Shown here: in pieces, positions 1-8,240 of the stretch
Numbering within the stretch: position 1 is the first letter of the stretch
Layout of the letters: every line of letters starts with the position of its first letter
Origin: Pedobacter aquatilis
GTDB lineage: Bacteria > Bacteroidota > Bacteroidia > Sphingobacteriales > Sphingobacteriaceae
Direction: 5' to 3'
Length of the DNA stretch: 64,000 nt
Assembly (NCBI RefSeq): GCF_030409415.1
Contig: NZ_JAUFPW010000036.1
Coordinates: 310,001-374,000, forward strand
The notes under the pieces: model-generated
What the model was told of the DNA's origin: nothing
Database searches by the model: none
Seen by the model: only the letters and a program-made list of their open reading frames with translations
Position numbers and translations under genes: made by a program

Positions 1-1061
1 TCTACAATAAAATCTAACACTTCCTCATCAAAAACTAACTTTACATCTTCGTATTCGAAAAGCTTTTCGTATTGCTTAGTTAATGCGTTCTTAGGTGCTG
101 TAAGAATATTTCTAAGTGTTTCCTTATCCAGCGGATTTAAGTGCGAAAGAACCGGAATACGTCCGATTAACTCCGGAATTAAACCAAATGATTTTAAATC
201 TTGAGGAGTAATATACTTGTAAAGGTTTTTCAAATCTAAAACTGTGTCATCTTTCTTAGTTTTAAAACCTACAGCTTGCGTACGTAAACGATTTGCTATT
301 TTACGTTCTATACCATCAAAAGCACCACCACAAATAAATAAAATATTGTTGGTGTTTACCGGAATCATCTTTTGATCTGGATGTTTACGTCCGCCCTGAG
401 GTGGAACATTAACAATTGTACCTTCCAAAATCTTTAATAAAGCTTGTTGTACACCCTCTCCAGATACATCACGTGTAATTGATGGATTATCGCTCTTACG
501 TGCTACTTTATCCACTTCATCGATATAAACTATACCACGTTCAGCAGCAGCAACATCATAATCAGCAGCTTGCAATAAACGTGTTAAAATGCTTTCCACA
601 TCTTCACCTACATAACCAGCCTCGGTTAATACAGTTGCATCGCAAATACAAAAAGGTACATGCAAGATTTTTGCAATTGTTTTAGCCAGTAGGGTTTTTC
701 CCGTTCCGGTTTCTCCAACCAGCATAATGTTCGATTTTTCAATCTCAATTTCGTCCTTATCAATTTTTTGATTTAAACGTTTATAGTGATTGTAAACTGC
801 AACAGATAATACTTTTTTTGCATCATCCTGACCGATAACATATTGATCTAAATGCTGCTTTATTTCTAACGGCTTTAATAAAGTAAGTGCCGATTGAATA
901 CCTTTGCTGCTTTTTGTACCTAGCTCTTGCGCAAGCAATTGATTAGCTTGGGTTACACACTTATCGCAGATAAATGCATCCATGCCTTCAATTAACATTA
1001 AAGTTTCATGCTTGCCAGAGTGGCAGAATGAGCAACGGGATTCTTTATTTTGTTTCGCCAT
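1..1061 (-). CDS. clpX: ATP-dependent protease ATP-binding subunit ClpX (partial, C-terminus off the left edge)
   Basis: ClpX is the AAA+ unfoldase that feeds substrates to ClpP in the cytosol, including tmRNA-tagged proteins. About 353 codons are present and the frame is still open at the left edge, so roughly the last 60 residues are missing. Visible are the N-terminal zinc-binding domain (Cys10, Cys13, Cys32, Cys35), Walker A GETGTGKT (116-123) and Walker B IVYIDEVD (177-184). The start ATG (MAKQNKES) lies inside the end of clpP: the two genes overlap by 17 nt in different frames, so they are almost certainly co-transcribed and translationally coupled. The family assignment is firm. Confidence 0.96.
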   Translation of the reverse strand, partial: MAKQNKESRCSFCHSGKHETLMLIEGMDAFICDKCVTQANQLLAQELGTKSSKGIQSALTLLKPLEIKQHLDQYVIGQDDAKKVLSVAVYNHYKRLNQKIDKDEIEIEKSNIMLVGETGTGKTLLAKTIAKILHVPFCICDATVLTEAGYVGEDVESILTRLLQAADYDVAAAERGIVYIDEVDKVARKSDNPSITRDVSGEGVQQALLKILEGTIVNVPPQGGRKHPDQKMIPVNTNNILFICGGAFDGIERKIANRLRTQAVGFKTKKDDTVLDLKNLYKYITPQDLKSFGLIPELIGRIPVLSHLNPLDKETLRNILTAPKNALTKQYEKLFEYEDVKLVFDEEVLDFIV

Positions 1062-1752
1062 TTTTTCTTGCGTTTCTCGATAATACTTCATCAATCATAC
1101 CAAATCCTTTTGCTTCTTCAGCACTCATCCAGTAATCACGATCTGAAGCTTTCTCTACCCAATCATAAGTTTGACCAGAGTGCTCTGCAATAATATCGTA
1201 TAATTCTTTTTTCAATTTTAACATTTCTCTCAGGTTAATCTCCATATCTGAAGCTACACCTTGTGCACCACCTGACGGTTGGTGAATCATTACTCTTGAG
1301 TGTGGTAGAGCTGAACGCTTACCTTCTGCACCTGCAACCAATAATACTGCACCCATTGATGCCGCCATACCTGTACAGATTGTTGCAACATCTGGTTGGA
1401 TATATTGCATGGTATCATAAATACCTAAACCTGCATACACAGAACCTCCTGGAGAATTAATGTAAATCTGAATGTCTCTTTCAGCATCAGTTGATTGCAA
1501 AAACAACAACTGCGCCTGGATAATATTTGCGTTTTGATCATAAATCGCATCACCTAAAAAGATAATACGATCCATCATTAATCTAGAAAACACATCCATT
1601 TGAGCTACGTTCAACTGGCGTTCTTCTATAATATAAGGCGTCATATTCTGAGGGTTCAGATTCGCCTGTGCAATAAATTTATCTACGTGTAAACCGCCAA
1701 TTCCCTGATGTTTAACGGCAAATTTTCTGAATTCTTGTGAATCTATGTTCAT
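1045..1752 (-). CDS. clpP: ATP-dependent Clp protease proteolytic subunit ClpP
   Basis: Serine protease that forms the tetradecameric degradation chamber used with ClpX. 235 residues, longer than the usual 195-207 because of an N-terminal extension of about 30 residues that may be a propeptide. The catalytic triad is readable as Ser132 (in GMAASMGA), His157 (in MIHQPSGG) and Asp206 (in DRDYW), with the same spacing as in E. coli and S. aureus ClpP. It precedes and overlaps clpX by 17 nt. In the spacer upstream (minus strand) a TAACTTTG at 1808-1815 resembles the Bacteroidota -7 element, but no matching -33 TTTG is seen. Confidence 0.97.
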   Translation of the reverse strand: MNIDSQEFRKFAVKHQGIGGLHVDKFIAQANLNPQNMTPYIIEERQLNVAQMDVFSRLMMDRIIFLGDAIYDQNANIIQAQLLFLQSTDAERDIQIYINSPGGSVYAGLGIYDTMQYIQPDVATICTGMAASMGAVLLVAGAEGKRSALPHSRVMIHQPSGGAQGVASDMEINLREMLKLKKELYDIIAEHSGQTYDWVEKASDRDYWMSAEEAKGFGMIDEVLSRNARKNGETK

Positions 1753-2033
1753 GGTTTCGTTTTACGATTATAGTTTGGTGTTAAACGCCGACTAGCGTAT
1801 TGCCAAACAAAGTTATAATTTTAACAAATATTTCTTGAAGTTGGTTAATTTCCGTGCCAATTTATCTAATTAAAGGCACATGCAAAATTATTCTGTTTAA
1901 CAAATGACAATATAATTTCTTAAACGACTAGAAATACAATGAGCACGACTCAATAATATTCTATAATATCCAAATAATGAACAAATTAGGAACTAATAAC
2001 ATTAAAAACAACTAATTAGCTACCTTATATAAA
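1753..2033. other. Intergenic spacer between tig and clpP
   Basis: About 280 bases of very AT-rich sequence without a credible gene. It should contain the clpPX promoter: TAACTTTG (1808-1815, minus strand) fits the TAnnTTTG element, followed by a leader of about 55 nt to the clpP ATG. No -33 TTTG is found at the expected distance, so the promoter is tentative. No repeats or RNA genes were recognised. Confidence 0.4.
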
Positions 2034-2058
2034 AAGAGCAGCTCAATGAGCTGCTCTT
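2034..2058 (-). terminator. Rho-independent terminator after tig
   Basis: Perfect inverted repeat with arms AAGAGCAGCTCA and TGAGCTGCTCTT around a single base (in practice a stem of about 10 bp with a short loop). On the minus strand it is followed by a T run (complement of the A run at 2029-2033). It lies 40 nt past the tig stop codon. Confidence 0.85.
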
Positions 2059-2073
2059 AGATTTTGATACCAT

Positions 2074-2096
2074 TTAACTGACAATTGATCAGTTAA
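2074..2096 (-). terminator. Second short hairpin just after tig
   Basis: TTAACTGA / TCAGTTAA form an 8-bp stem with a 7-nt loop directly behind the tig stop codon. It is AT-rich and weaker than the hairpin at 2034-2058, and could assist termination or protect the 3' end of the mRNA. Confidence 0.4.
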
Positions 2097-2098
2097 AA

Positions 2099-3448
2099 TT
2101 ACTTCTTGTTCAACTCTGTAAACTTATTATAGTCGATATCTTTTTCTTCTAAAGTTACAACCGTTTTAATGTAGTCAAAAGTTTTTAACGCTTTTACTTC
2201 TTCAAATGTACGGTTTGCATTTTCTTTATCCTGTAAAAACTGAACAGCATATTGTGCCAATTGATCTTCTGGAAGCGGACTTGGGCTATACATTCTGAAC
2301 TGCGCATCTAACTTTGCTTTAGCAGCTGCAACAACATCTTCGTATTTAATTTCGATGCTGTTATCTTTAATGATTTTGTTTTCTATTAAAGTCCATTTAA
2401 GGTTTTTAGCGAAATCATCATAACCTTCTGCCAATTCTTCATCGGTTAATTTTTCGTTTGTTGCTTTTAACCAACGACGTAAAAATTCATCAGGTAATTC
2501 TAAAGTATGTTTCTTTAATAAATCTTCGTAAATATCATTTGATAATTGACGTTCAGCATCTTGTTTAAACATGCCTTCTACTTCTTCAGTAATTTTAGCT
2601 CTGAAACCAGCTTCATCAGTTACTGTACCTTCGCCAAATAATTTATCAAAAAACTCCTGATTTAAATCAGACTCTTCTAAACGGTTAACATTTTTAACAG
2701 TTAATTGGAAGTTAGATTTTAATTCAGCAGCATCTTCTTCTGAGATATTTAAAGCTTTAGCAATTGCAGCAGCATCACCTAACGCTTTTTGAATGTCAAT
2801 TGTTACAACATCATCCTTTTTTAAACCTACTAAGGATTTAAGGATTTTTTTATCTGTAATCTGATCTAAACGTAGTGTAGCTGTATTGGTAATTCCACCT
2901 TCAAAAACAGAACCATCATTACCTAACTGAACTAAATCTGCATACAGAACATCACCCTCTTCAGAAACTTCTGGATTAGTCATTTTACCATAACTACGAC
3001 GGATGTTTTTAACACGGCTTTCTAATGTTTCTTCATCAGCTTTAACATTGTAAAGTGTGTATTTATCTTTAGATGAAATTGCTACATCAAAAGCTGGCGC
3101 TAAACCTAACTCATAATCAAATTCAAATTCGTCTGTATTATCCCATTTGAATTCTTTTTCATCATTAACTGCAGGCAAAGGCTGACCTAAGATTTCTAAC
3201 TTTTGCTCAGCAATATAGTTAGAAAGTGTATCGTTAAGTAAGTTGTTAATTTCTTCAACCAAAATGCTTTTACCATACATTCTTTTGATATGAGCTGCTG
3301 GAACCATTCCTTTACGGAAGCCTGGTAATTGCGCTTTCTTAGCTTGCTCTTTAATTGCTTTATCTACTTTACCGGTGTAATCTGCAGGTGCAATCTTGAT
3401 TTTTACAACAGCATTTAAGTTGCCGGTTTTTTCCTGTGTAATATTCAT
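2099..3448 (-). CDS. tig: Trigger factor (ribosome-associated chaperone)
   Basis: Binds the ribosome near L23 and shields nascent chains. 449 residues, close to the usual 430-450. The N-terminal ribosome-binding domain carries the signature loop GFRKG (43-47). The middle region (about 145-250) corresponds to the FKBP-type domain but is poorly conserved, as is usual in Bacteroidota. The C-terminal half is the charged helical chaperone domain. The gene stands upstream of clpP-clpX on the same strand, the common tig-clpP-clpX order, but two hairpins and a 346-nt gap separate it from clpP, so they probably form separate transcripts. Confidence 0.93.
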   Translation of the reverse strand: MNITQEKTGNLNAVVKIKIAPADYTGKVDKAIKEQAKKAQLPGFRKGMVPAAHIKRMYGKSILVEEINNLLNDTLSNYIAEQKLEILGQPLPAVNDEKEFKWDNTDEFEFDYELGLAPAFDVAISSKDKYTLYNVKADEETLESRVKNIRRSYGKMTNPEVSEEGDVLYADLVQLGNDGSVFEGGITNTATLRLDQITDKKILKSLVGLKKDDVVTIDIQKALGDAAAIAKALNISEEDAAELKSNFQLTVKNVNRLEESDLNQEFFDKLFGEGTVTDEAGFRAKITEEVEGMFKQDAERQLSNDIYEDLLKKHTLELPDEFLRRWLKATNEKLTDEELAEGYDDFAKNLKWTLIENKIIKDNSIEIKYEDVVAAAKAKLDAQFRMYSPSPLPEDQLAQYAVQFLQDKENANRTFEEVKALKTFDYIKTVVTLEEKDIDYNKFTELNKK

Positions 3449-3547
3449 TTTTTGTGAGATATGAGTATTGTGATGTGAGATACAAGACCTTTTCAGCGCC
3501 TTAATGCCACATCAATTTTTATTTAATCAATGTTTTAAAAAACAAAA

Positions 3548-3573
3548 CCGTTCCGATGTTTAAATCGAAACGG
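3548..3573 (-). terminator. Terminator downstream of tRNA-Leu
   Basis: Arms CCGTTCCGAT and ATCGAAACGG pair with one mismatch around a 6-nt loop. The minus-strand transcript continues into a T-rich stretch (complement of 3535-3547). It lies 15 nt past the tRNA 3' end and separates the tRNA from tig. Confidence 0.75.
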
Positions 3574-3587
3574 CCTTTATCTTATTG

Positions 3588-3669
3588 TGCGGAAGAAGGG
3601 ACTCGAACCCCCACGCCGTGAAGCGCCAGATCCTAAGTCTGGTGCGGCTACCAATTACGCCACTTCCGC
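3588..3669 (-). tRNA. tRNA-Leu (anticodon UAG)
   Basis: 82 nt, class II tRNA. The acceptor stem GCGGAAG pairs with CTTCCGC, followed by discriminator A. The anticodon stem CCAGA/TCTGG encloses loop CTTAGGA, giving anticodon UAG (reads CUA/CUG leucine codons). The long variable arm expected for tRNA-Leu is present, and the T arm has the TTCGAGT loop. The 3' CCA is not encoded. A good Bacteroidota-type promoter lies immediately upstream. Confidence 0.95.
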
Positions 3670-3691
3670 AGTTAGGATTTATTAAGGACTG

Positions 3692-3721
3692 CAAAGATAG
3701 AAATTAGAATCAATTTTCAAA
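3692..3721 (-). promoter_or_regulatory. Bacteroidota-type promoter of tRNA-Leu
   Basis: On the minus strand: TTTG (3718-3721), an 18-nt spacer, then TATCTTTG (3692-3699), a full match to the -33/-7 pattern TTTG-N17-20-TAnnTTTG. The -7 element ends 22 nt before the first base of the tRNA, leaving a short leader for RNase P. Confidence 0.75.
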
Positions 3722-3795
3722 AAGTAATTCAAATAATTTCTTAATTATTTCCTGCAATAAATGCTAAGTAGCTAAGAATAAGCAAGAATAATTTT

Positions 3796-4098
3796 TTACA
3801 ATTTTACCAGGGTTACGTCCACAAGTTCTGGTCCGCCATCCAAAGGATAACCTTTAACCTTTTTTCCTTTAATCGTAACCGTTTTATCAAGATATGGATC
3901 TAAACTAAATGTGCTTTTCAATGCGTATGTTTTATCAGCAGTTTTTAAAATATGGGTGCCATACTGAAAGGTAGACATGCCTAACTTTTGGATTGTACCA
4001 GTTGCAGTAACATGCGTTTTGGTGTTTGAATCTTTCATTGATGTACAACTAGAAAGCACAATTATTACTAAGGAAAATATTAAAACTAATTTTTTCAT
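3796..4098 (-). CDS. Small lipoprotein of unknown function
   Basis: 100 residues. A signal peptide of lipoprotein type ends in lipobox LSSC with Cys18 as the predicted lipidated residue. The mature part (about 82 residues) is a beta-rich sequence with repeated T-x-K pairs that could be a small OB-like barrel, but the family is not recognised. It is monocistronic or follows the metal-receptor gene (60-nt gap, same strand). It was called a gene because of the clear leader, the ATG start and codon use like its neighbours. Confidence 0.7.
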   Translation of the reverse strand: MKKLVLIFSLVIIVLSSCTSMKDSNTKTHVTATGTIQKLGMSTFQYGTHILKTADKTYALKSTFSLDPYLDKTVTIKGKKVKGYPLDGGPELVDVTLVKL

Positions 4099-4158
4099 GT
4101 TAATATATAGGTTTGATTAATGGTAAGGAACAAATTTAGAAGAAATAACAGCAGAAGA

Positions 4159-4956
4159 TTAATAAAGTTGTTTCTGGAATTCAAAAAAGTATTGTACTGC
4201 TTTAACTAAGCGACTTCCATACCAGCTAAACATTTCACCATCAACTAACAGTACTTTTGCATTCCGTAATTCCTTTTCAATTTCTTCAATATGCTTTTCT
4301 CTAAATGGATATGGTTCAGATGAAAGTAATATCAATTGCGGGTTTAACTTTGCCAGTCCATCAATGTTAATTTCGGGATAACGTTCAGCCTCGATTACAT
4401 TGGTCATCCCATTTGTAATTAATACATCATTAATAAAGGTATTTTTCCCGGCAGCCATGTAAGGTTTACGCCATATTAAATAAGCCACCTTTTTATCAAT
4501 GCTATTTTGGAGTGCAAGTGCTTTTAAATCTTTAAATCCAGCAGAAATTAAATGATTTAGATAAGCTGCTTCAGGTGCTTTATCAATCAAGTCGCCAATA
4601 TCGGTGATGGTTTTCATTGCATCATCAAGCGTAAAAATATCACTCATCCAAATTGGAAAAAACTCAGCAAGCTCTTCAATATCGCTTTGCGAATTTTCCT
4701 CTTTATTGCCGATGATTAGATCTGGCTTTAAATCCTTAATTAAATCGATATTGAGTTTTTTTGTTCCACCAACTTTTGTCCGCTCTGCAAATTTTTCTAT
4801 CGGATGTATGCAAAACTTAGTCAACCCGATAATTTCCCTATCTAAACCCAAATCAAAAAGAAGTTCTGTTTGCGATGGAACAATTGATACAATCCGCTTC
4901 GGAGGGAAATTAATGGTTACCTCCCGCCCCATCCCATCGGTAAAAGATTTTTGCAT
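4159..4956 (-). CDS. Helical-backbone metal receptor / BtuF-like substrate-binding protein without signal peptide
   Basis: 265 residues resembling the class III periplasmic binding proteins (BtuF/FepB type, vitamin B12 or siderophore receptors). It has an early RIVSIVPSQTELLFDLG segment, a central KPDLIIGN block and a C-terminal lobe with LNPQLILLSSEPYPF. The family is normally exported and partnered with BtuCD-type permeases. Here the protein starts directly with the fold (MQKSFTDGMGREV) and shows no signal peptide or lipobox, and no permease lies nearby, so a cytosolic binding role is possible. It is 57 nt downstream of the ABC ATPase gene on the same strand. Confidence 0.8.
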   Translation of the reverse strand: MQKSFTDGMGREVTINFPPKRIVSIVPSQTELLFDLGLDREIIGLTKFCIHPIEKFAERTKVGGTKKLNIDLIKDLKPDLIIGNKEENSQSDIEELAEFFPIWMSDIFTLDDAMKTITDIGDLIDKAPEAAYLNHLISAGFKDLKALALQNSIDKKVAYLIWRKPYMAAGKNTFINDVLITNGMTNVIEAERYPEINIDGLAKLNPQLILLSSEPYPFREKHIEEIEKELRNAKVLLVDGEMFSWYGSRLVKAVQYFFEFQKQLY

Positions 4957-5013
4957 GGAACGAAGTTATAGGTTTTAAGTGGTAAGTAATACGTTTCTAG
5001 TTAAAGTTGTGAC

Positions 5014-5706
5014 TTACAAATTATTTTTTGGAACCTCCACATCTTCCTTGATCACCCCATCCGCAATATGTAAAACTCTGCTACCGTATTCTGCATTTTT
5101 TTCTGAGTGTGTTACCTGAATAATCGTTATACCTTCTTCGCGATTTAATTTCTGAAAGAGCTGCATAATTTCTTCAGCTTGCGCAGATTGAAGGTTGCCA
5201 GTTGGCTCATCAGCAAGAATAATGGACGGTTGTGCAGCTAAAGCTCTCGCAATTCCAACCAATTGTTGTTGTCCGCCAGAAAGTTGGTTTGGAAATAAAT
5301 CCTTTTTAGCAACAATGTTAAATTTATCGAGTAAGTTAGCTATTCGGCTTGCCCTTTCTGAACTTCCTACTTTTTTATATAGCAAAGGTGCTTCTATATT
5401 TTCATAAACAGTCATTTCATCAATTAAATGATAAGCCTGGAAAACAAAACCAATATGGTTTCGATATAATTCAATGCGTTTACGTTCATTTAAACCGGTA
5501 ATATCCTCGCCCAAAAATTCGTAAGTACCATAAGTTGGCTCTTCTAACATACCTAGAATATTAAGCAGTGTAGATTTCCCTGCACCTGATGGTCCCATTA
5601 TCGAAACAAATTCGCCTTGTTTAATGGTTGTACTTACATGGCGCAAAACATAATGCTTAATGCCTTTGCTCGAATAGTATTTTTCTATGTTTTTTAGTTC
5701 TATCAT
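5014..5706 (-). CDS. ABC transporter ATP-binding protein, LolD/MacB type (distal copy)
   Basis: 230-residue nucleotide-binding subunit that should power the FtsX/MacB-like permeases encoded upstream. Walker A GPSGAGKST (38-46), Q-loop in VFQAYHLID, signature LSGGQQQ (142-148), Walker B IILADEPTG (162-170) and H-loop VTHSEK are all present. The Arg that usually follows the signature (QQQRV) is Leu here (QQQLV), unlike the second ATPase at 15764-16462. It is the last ABC gene of the array, 75 nt after the permease at 5781-8171. That spacer carries a degenerate inverted repeat. Confidence 0.93.
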   Translation of the reverse strand: MIELKNIEKYYSSKGIKHYVLRHVSTTIKQGEFVSIMGPSGAGKSTLLNILGMLEEPTYGTYEFLGEDITGLNERKRIELYRNHIGFVFQAYHLIDEMTVYENIEAPLLYKKVGSSERASRIANLLDKFNIVAKKDLFPNQLSGGQQQLVGIARALAAQPSIILADEPTGNLQSAQAEEIMQLFQKLNREEGITIIQVTHSEKNAEYGSRVLHIADGVIKEDVEVPKNNL

Positions 5707-5780
5707 TTTTTGAGTTTTACGTAGTAAGTTTTAAGTTATACATATTAAAAACGTACAACTTAAAACATATAACTTATTAC
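5707..5780. repeat. Palindromic intergenic spacer (GTTTTAAGTT type)
   Basis: The spacer contains AAGTTTTAAGTT followed about 20 nt later by AACTTAAAAC and further TAACTTATT units, giving an imperfect hairpin built of short repeated words. The left end (TTTTTTGAGTTTTACGT) recurs at 15536-15552 behind another permease start, so spacers of the array share sequence. Confidence 0.55.
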
Positions 5781-8171
5781 TTATTCATATTTCAACGCAT
5801 CTATAGTATTTGCTTTTGCAGCTCTGTAAGACCGTAAGGAAACTGTTATTAAGGTTATTGCCATAGAAATTATCATTGCCAAAAGAAATGGCCATAAGCT
5901 AATATCTATTCGGTAGGCAAAACCAGAAAGCCATTTTGAAACAAATAAGTAAGCAAGTGGCCAGGCTATCAGATTGGCAATAAAAACCATTATCAAAAAC
6001 GAACCATTAAGCATTTTAACCAATTCAATAGTTGATGCGCCTAAAACTTTCCTAATAGCAACTTCTTTTGTTCTTTGTGTAGCAACGAATGAAATTAAAC
6101 CGAATAAACCTATAAAAGAGATGAAGATAATTACACCTGCAAAAACTTTAAAAAGTATGCCCATGATGCGCTCTCCTTCATAATAGTTCTTAATTTGATC
6201 ATCTAAAAAGTTTTCATTGTAAACCGATTCGGGAAAAGTTTGCTGCCAGATTTTAGAAACCATTTTCATTGTTGGCATGATTTGTTTGGCATTTAATTTT
6301 ATGGCAACGTAATAATGCCTTGCCCTTAGCGAACCAACTAAAATTGGGTCGATATTTTCATGCAAACTTTTGTTTTTAAAGTCCTTAATAACACCAACAA
6401 TTGGTGCGTTCATTCCACCCATAGAAATTATTTTACCAATGGCTTCGTTTGGATTTCTAATATTAAGTTTCTTAAGCAATGTTTCGTTAACCATATATTC
6501 ATTAATGGTATCCGATTTAACTAAATTCCTACCAGCAACTAATTTTAAGTCAAAAGCTTTTAAATAATCTTCATCAGCATTTTTAGTATTAACCTGAAAA
6601 TCAGCATCTTTTCCGCCATTATAAGAAAATGTACTGCCATTATTATTTTGCGAAGATGGAGCAGTACGGCAAAAACTAACTTCCTCAACACCAGAAATTT
6701 GTTTTAATTGAGCCTTTAATGTTGCAAAGCGAGATACTGTAGCACTATCATTTGGTAAATCTATCATTGCAATAGCCGATGGATTAAAACCCAATGGCTG
6801 CTCCCGAACATATTTCATTTGTTGCAGAATTACTAGTGTACCAATAATTAAAGTTACGGTTAATGTAAATTGTACCACAACCAGAATTTTTCTTAATCCT
6901 AAACCACCCCTATTAGCAATAACTTTGTTTTTAATGGCTAAAGCAGGATTAAAGCCAGACATTATCATTGCTGGATAAAAGCCTGCCAGCAGACTCACAA
7001 AAACAACAAGTAATATCATAAACAAGAAAATTATTGGATGTTGTAATATACTGAATGATATTTTTGAGTCGAAGAGATTTTGCATTCCCGGCAAGGCAAT
7101 TTCCGTTAATACACTTCCGATTAGCAGTGATATGAATACTATTGTTAAAGTTTCAGTTAAAAACTGAATAACTAACTGACTTCTTTGGCTCCCCATTACC
7201 TTCCTTACTCCAACTTCTTTTGAGCGACTCACCGCCTGGGCTGTAGCTAAATTTATAAAGTTAATTGATGCAGTAATTATGAGAAAAAAGCCAATTATCA
7301 CTAATCCGTACAGTTGTTTTTTAGGCATAATGCGACCTGAGAAATTACCAAATTTTTCATTGTAATGAATATCGGCAAGTGGCTGGAATAAATGCCTCTC
7401 TTTACCTGGTGCTTTTTCTACGTAATATTTCTTGATGAAAGATGTTAACGGTCCGTTAAGTGTTTGTATGTTAACGTTTGATTTCAACTTAAAATAACTT
7501 TCAGAACTGGAACTTACCGAACCCCAATTTGTTAAATTGCTGTTTTTAAAAGATTTGTAAGCAAGCATAATTTTTAATGGCACCGAATTATTTTCGGCTA
7601 CATCATCAATTACGCCACTTACCGTATAGTTCACCTTATCATCAAAGCTTAAGCTTTTGCCTAAAGCTATCTTCCAATCTCCAAAAAACTTATTTGCTAT
7701 TTCTTTTGAAAGTACAACATGATTTGGATCTGCAAGTGAACTGAAGTTGCCTGACAACCAGTTATAATTAAATATTTCAAAAAACTCAGGTTCAACGTAA
7801 AAAACATTTTCAATCGTTTTTAACCTTTCTTTTCCATTAGCATTTTTAATTTTTATCATCCCTGCGCTATTTTCAATAGCTGCAACTTTTTCTATGTAAG
7901 GAGAAAAATCGTTGCGCATGGCTGCAGTAAGTGGTAAAGGAACACCTTGGGAATGGAACTGATTACCATCTGCATAATCCCAGGAAGAAACCACACGATA
8001 AATTCTATCTTCATTTTTAAATCCCTTATCAAAACTCATTTGATAACGAATAAAAATAAAAATCAGAATACAACTCGCCATCCCGATAGATAAACCAAGT
8101 ACATTAATAAAAGTATAACCCTTGTTTTTCCAAAGGTTTCGCCAAGCGATTTTTAAGTTAAGTTTGAACAT
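5781..8171 (-). CDS. MacB/FtsX-type ABC permease, type A (copy 4 of the array)
   Basis: 796-residue inner-membrane protein with a duplicated MacB layout. There is one helix at about 20-42, a periplasmic MacB core domain, a three-helix FtsX domain (from about 287), a further helix near 430-452, a second periplasmic domain and a second FtsX domain, eight helices in all. Both FtsX units carry the coupling motif EVGVRKVMG / EVAIRKVLG. The MFKLNLKIAWRNLWKNKG start and the DALKYE end are shared by all four paralogues. It groups with 10699-13089 (SQL..QFLTE, SINF.NL..AQA). MacB relatives export peptides, glycolipids or antibiotics, but the substrate here is unknown. Confidence 0.92.
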   Translation of the reverse strand: MFKLNLKIAWRNLWKNKGYTFINVLGLSIGMASCILIFIFIRYQMSFDKGFKNEDRIYRVVSSWDYADGNQFHSQGVPLPLTAAMRNDFSPYIEKVAAIENSAGMIKIKNANGKERLKTIENVFYVEPEFFEIFNYNWLSGNFSSLADPNHVVLSKEIANKFFGDWKIALGKSLSFDDKVNYTVSGVIDDVAENNSVPLKIMLAYKSFKNSNLTNWGSVSSSSESYFKLKSNVNIQTLNGPLTSFIKKYYVEKAPGKERHLFQPLADIHYNEKFGNFSGRIMPKKQLYGLVIIGFFLIITASINFINLATAQAVSRSKEVGVRKVMGSQRSQLVIQFLTETLTIVFISLLIGSVLTEIALPGMQNLFDSKISFSILQHPIIFLFMILLVVFVSLLAGFYPAMIMSGFNPALAIKNKVIANRGGLGLRKILVVVQFTLTVTLIIGTLVILQQMKYVREQPLGFNPSAIAMIDLPNDSATVSRFATLKAQLKQISGVEEVSFCRTAPSSQNNNGSTFSYNGGKDADFQVNTKNADEDYLKAFDLKLVAGRNLVKSDTINEYMVNETLLKKLNIRNPNEAIGKIISMGGMNAPIVGVIKDFKNKSLHENIDPILVGSLRARHYYVAIKLNAKQIMPTMKMVSKIWQQTFPESVYNENFLDDQIKNYYEGERIMGILFKVFAGVIIFISFIGLFGLISFVATQRTKEVAIRKVLGASTIELVKMLNGSFLIMVFIANLIAWPLAYLFVSKWLSGFAYRIDISLWPFLLAMIISMAITLITVSLRSYRAAKANTIDALKYE

Positions 8172-8240
8172 TGTAGTATCAAGTATTTAGTATCAAGACG
8201 TTGCAAGTAACTTTAGGCTTTTTGCTTTAAGTTTTCGGCT
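8172..8240. repeat. Intergenic spacer with GTATCAAG repeats
   Basis: Contains AGTATCAAGTATTTAGTATCAAG (two copies of the word AGTATCAAG, 15 nt apart). The same word recurs three times at 16489-16522 upstream of the other ATPase gene. No gene is present. Confidence 0.5.

Noticed and set aside
479..685. 68-codon plus-strand frame opposite clpX
   Set aside because: It mirrors the conserved ATPase region of clpX; composition is biased (His/Gln/Leu) and there is no independent evidence.
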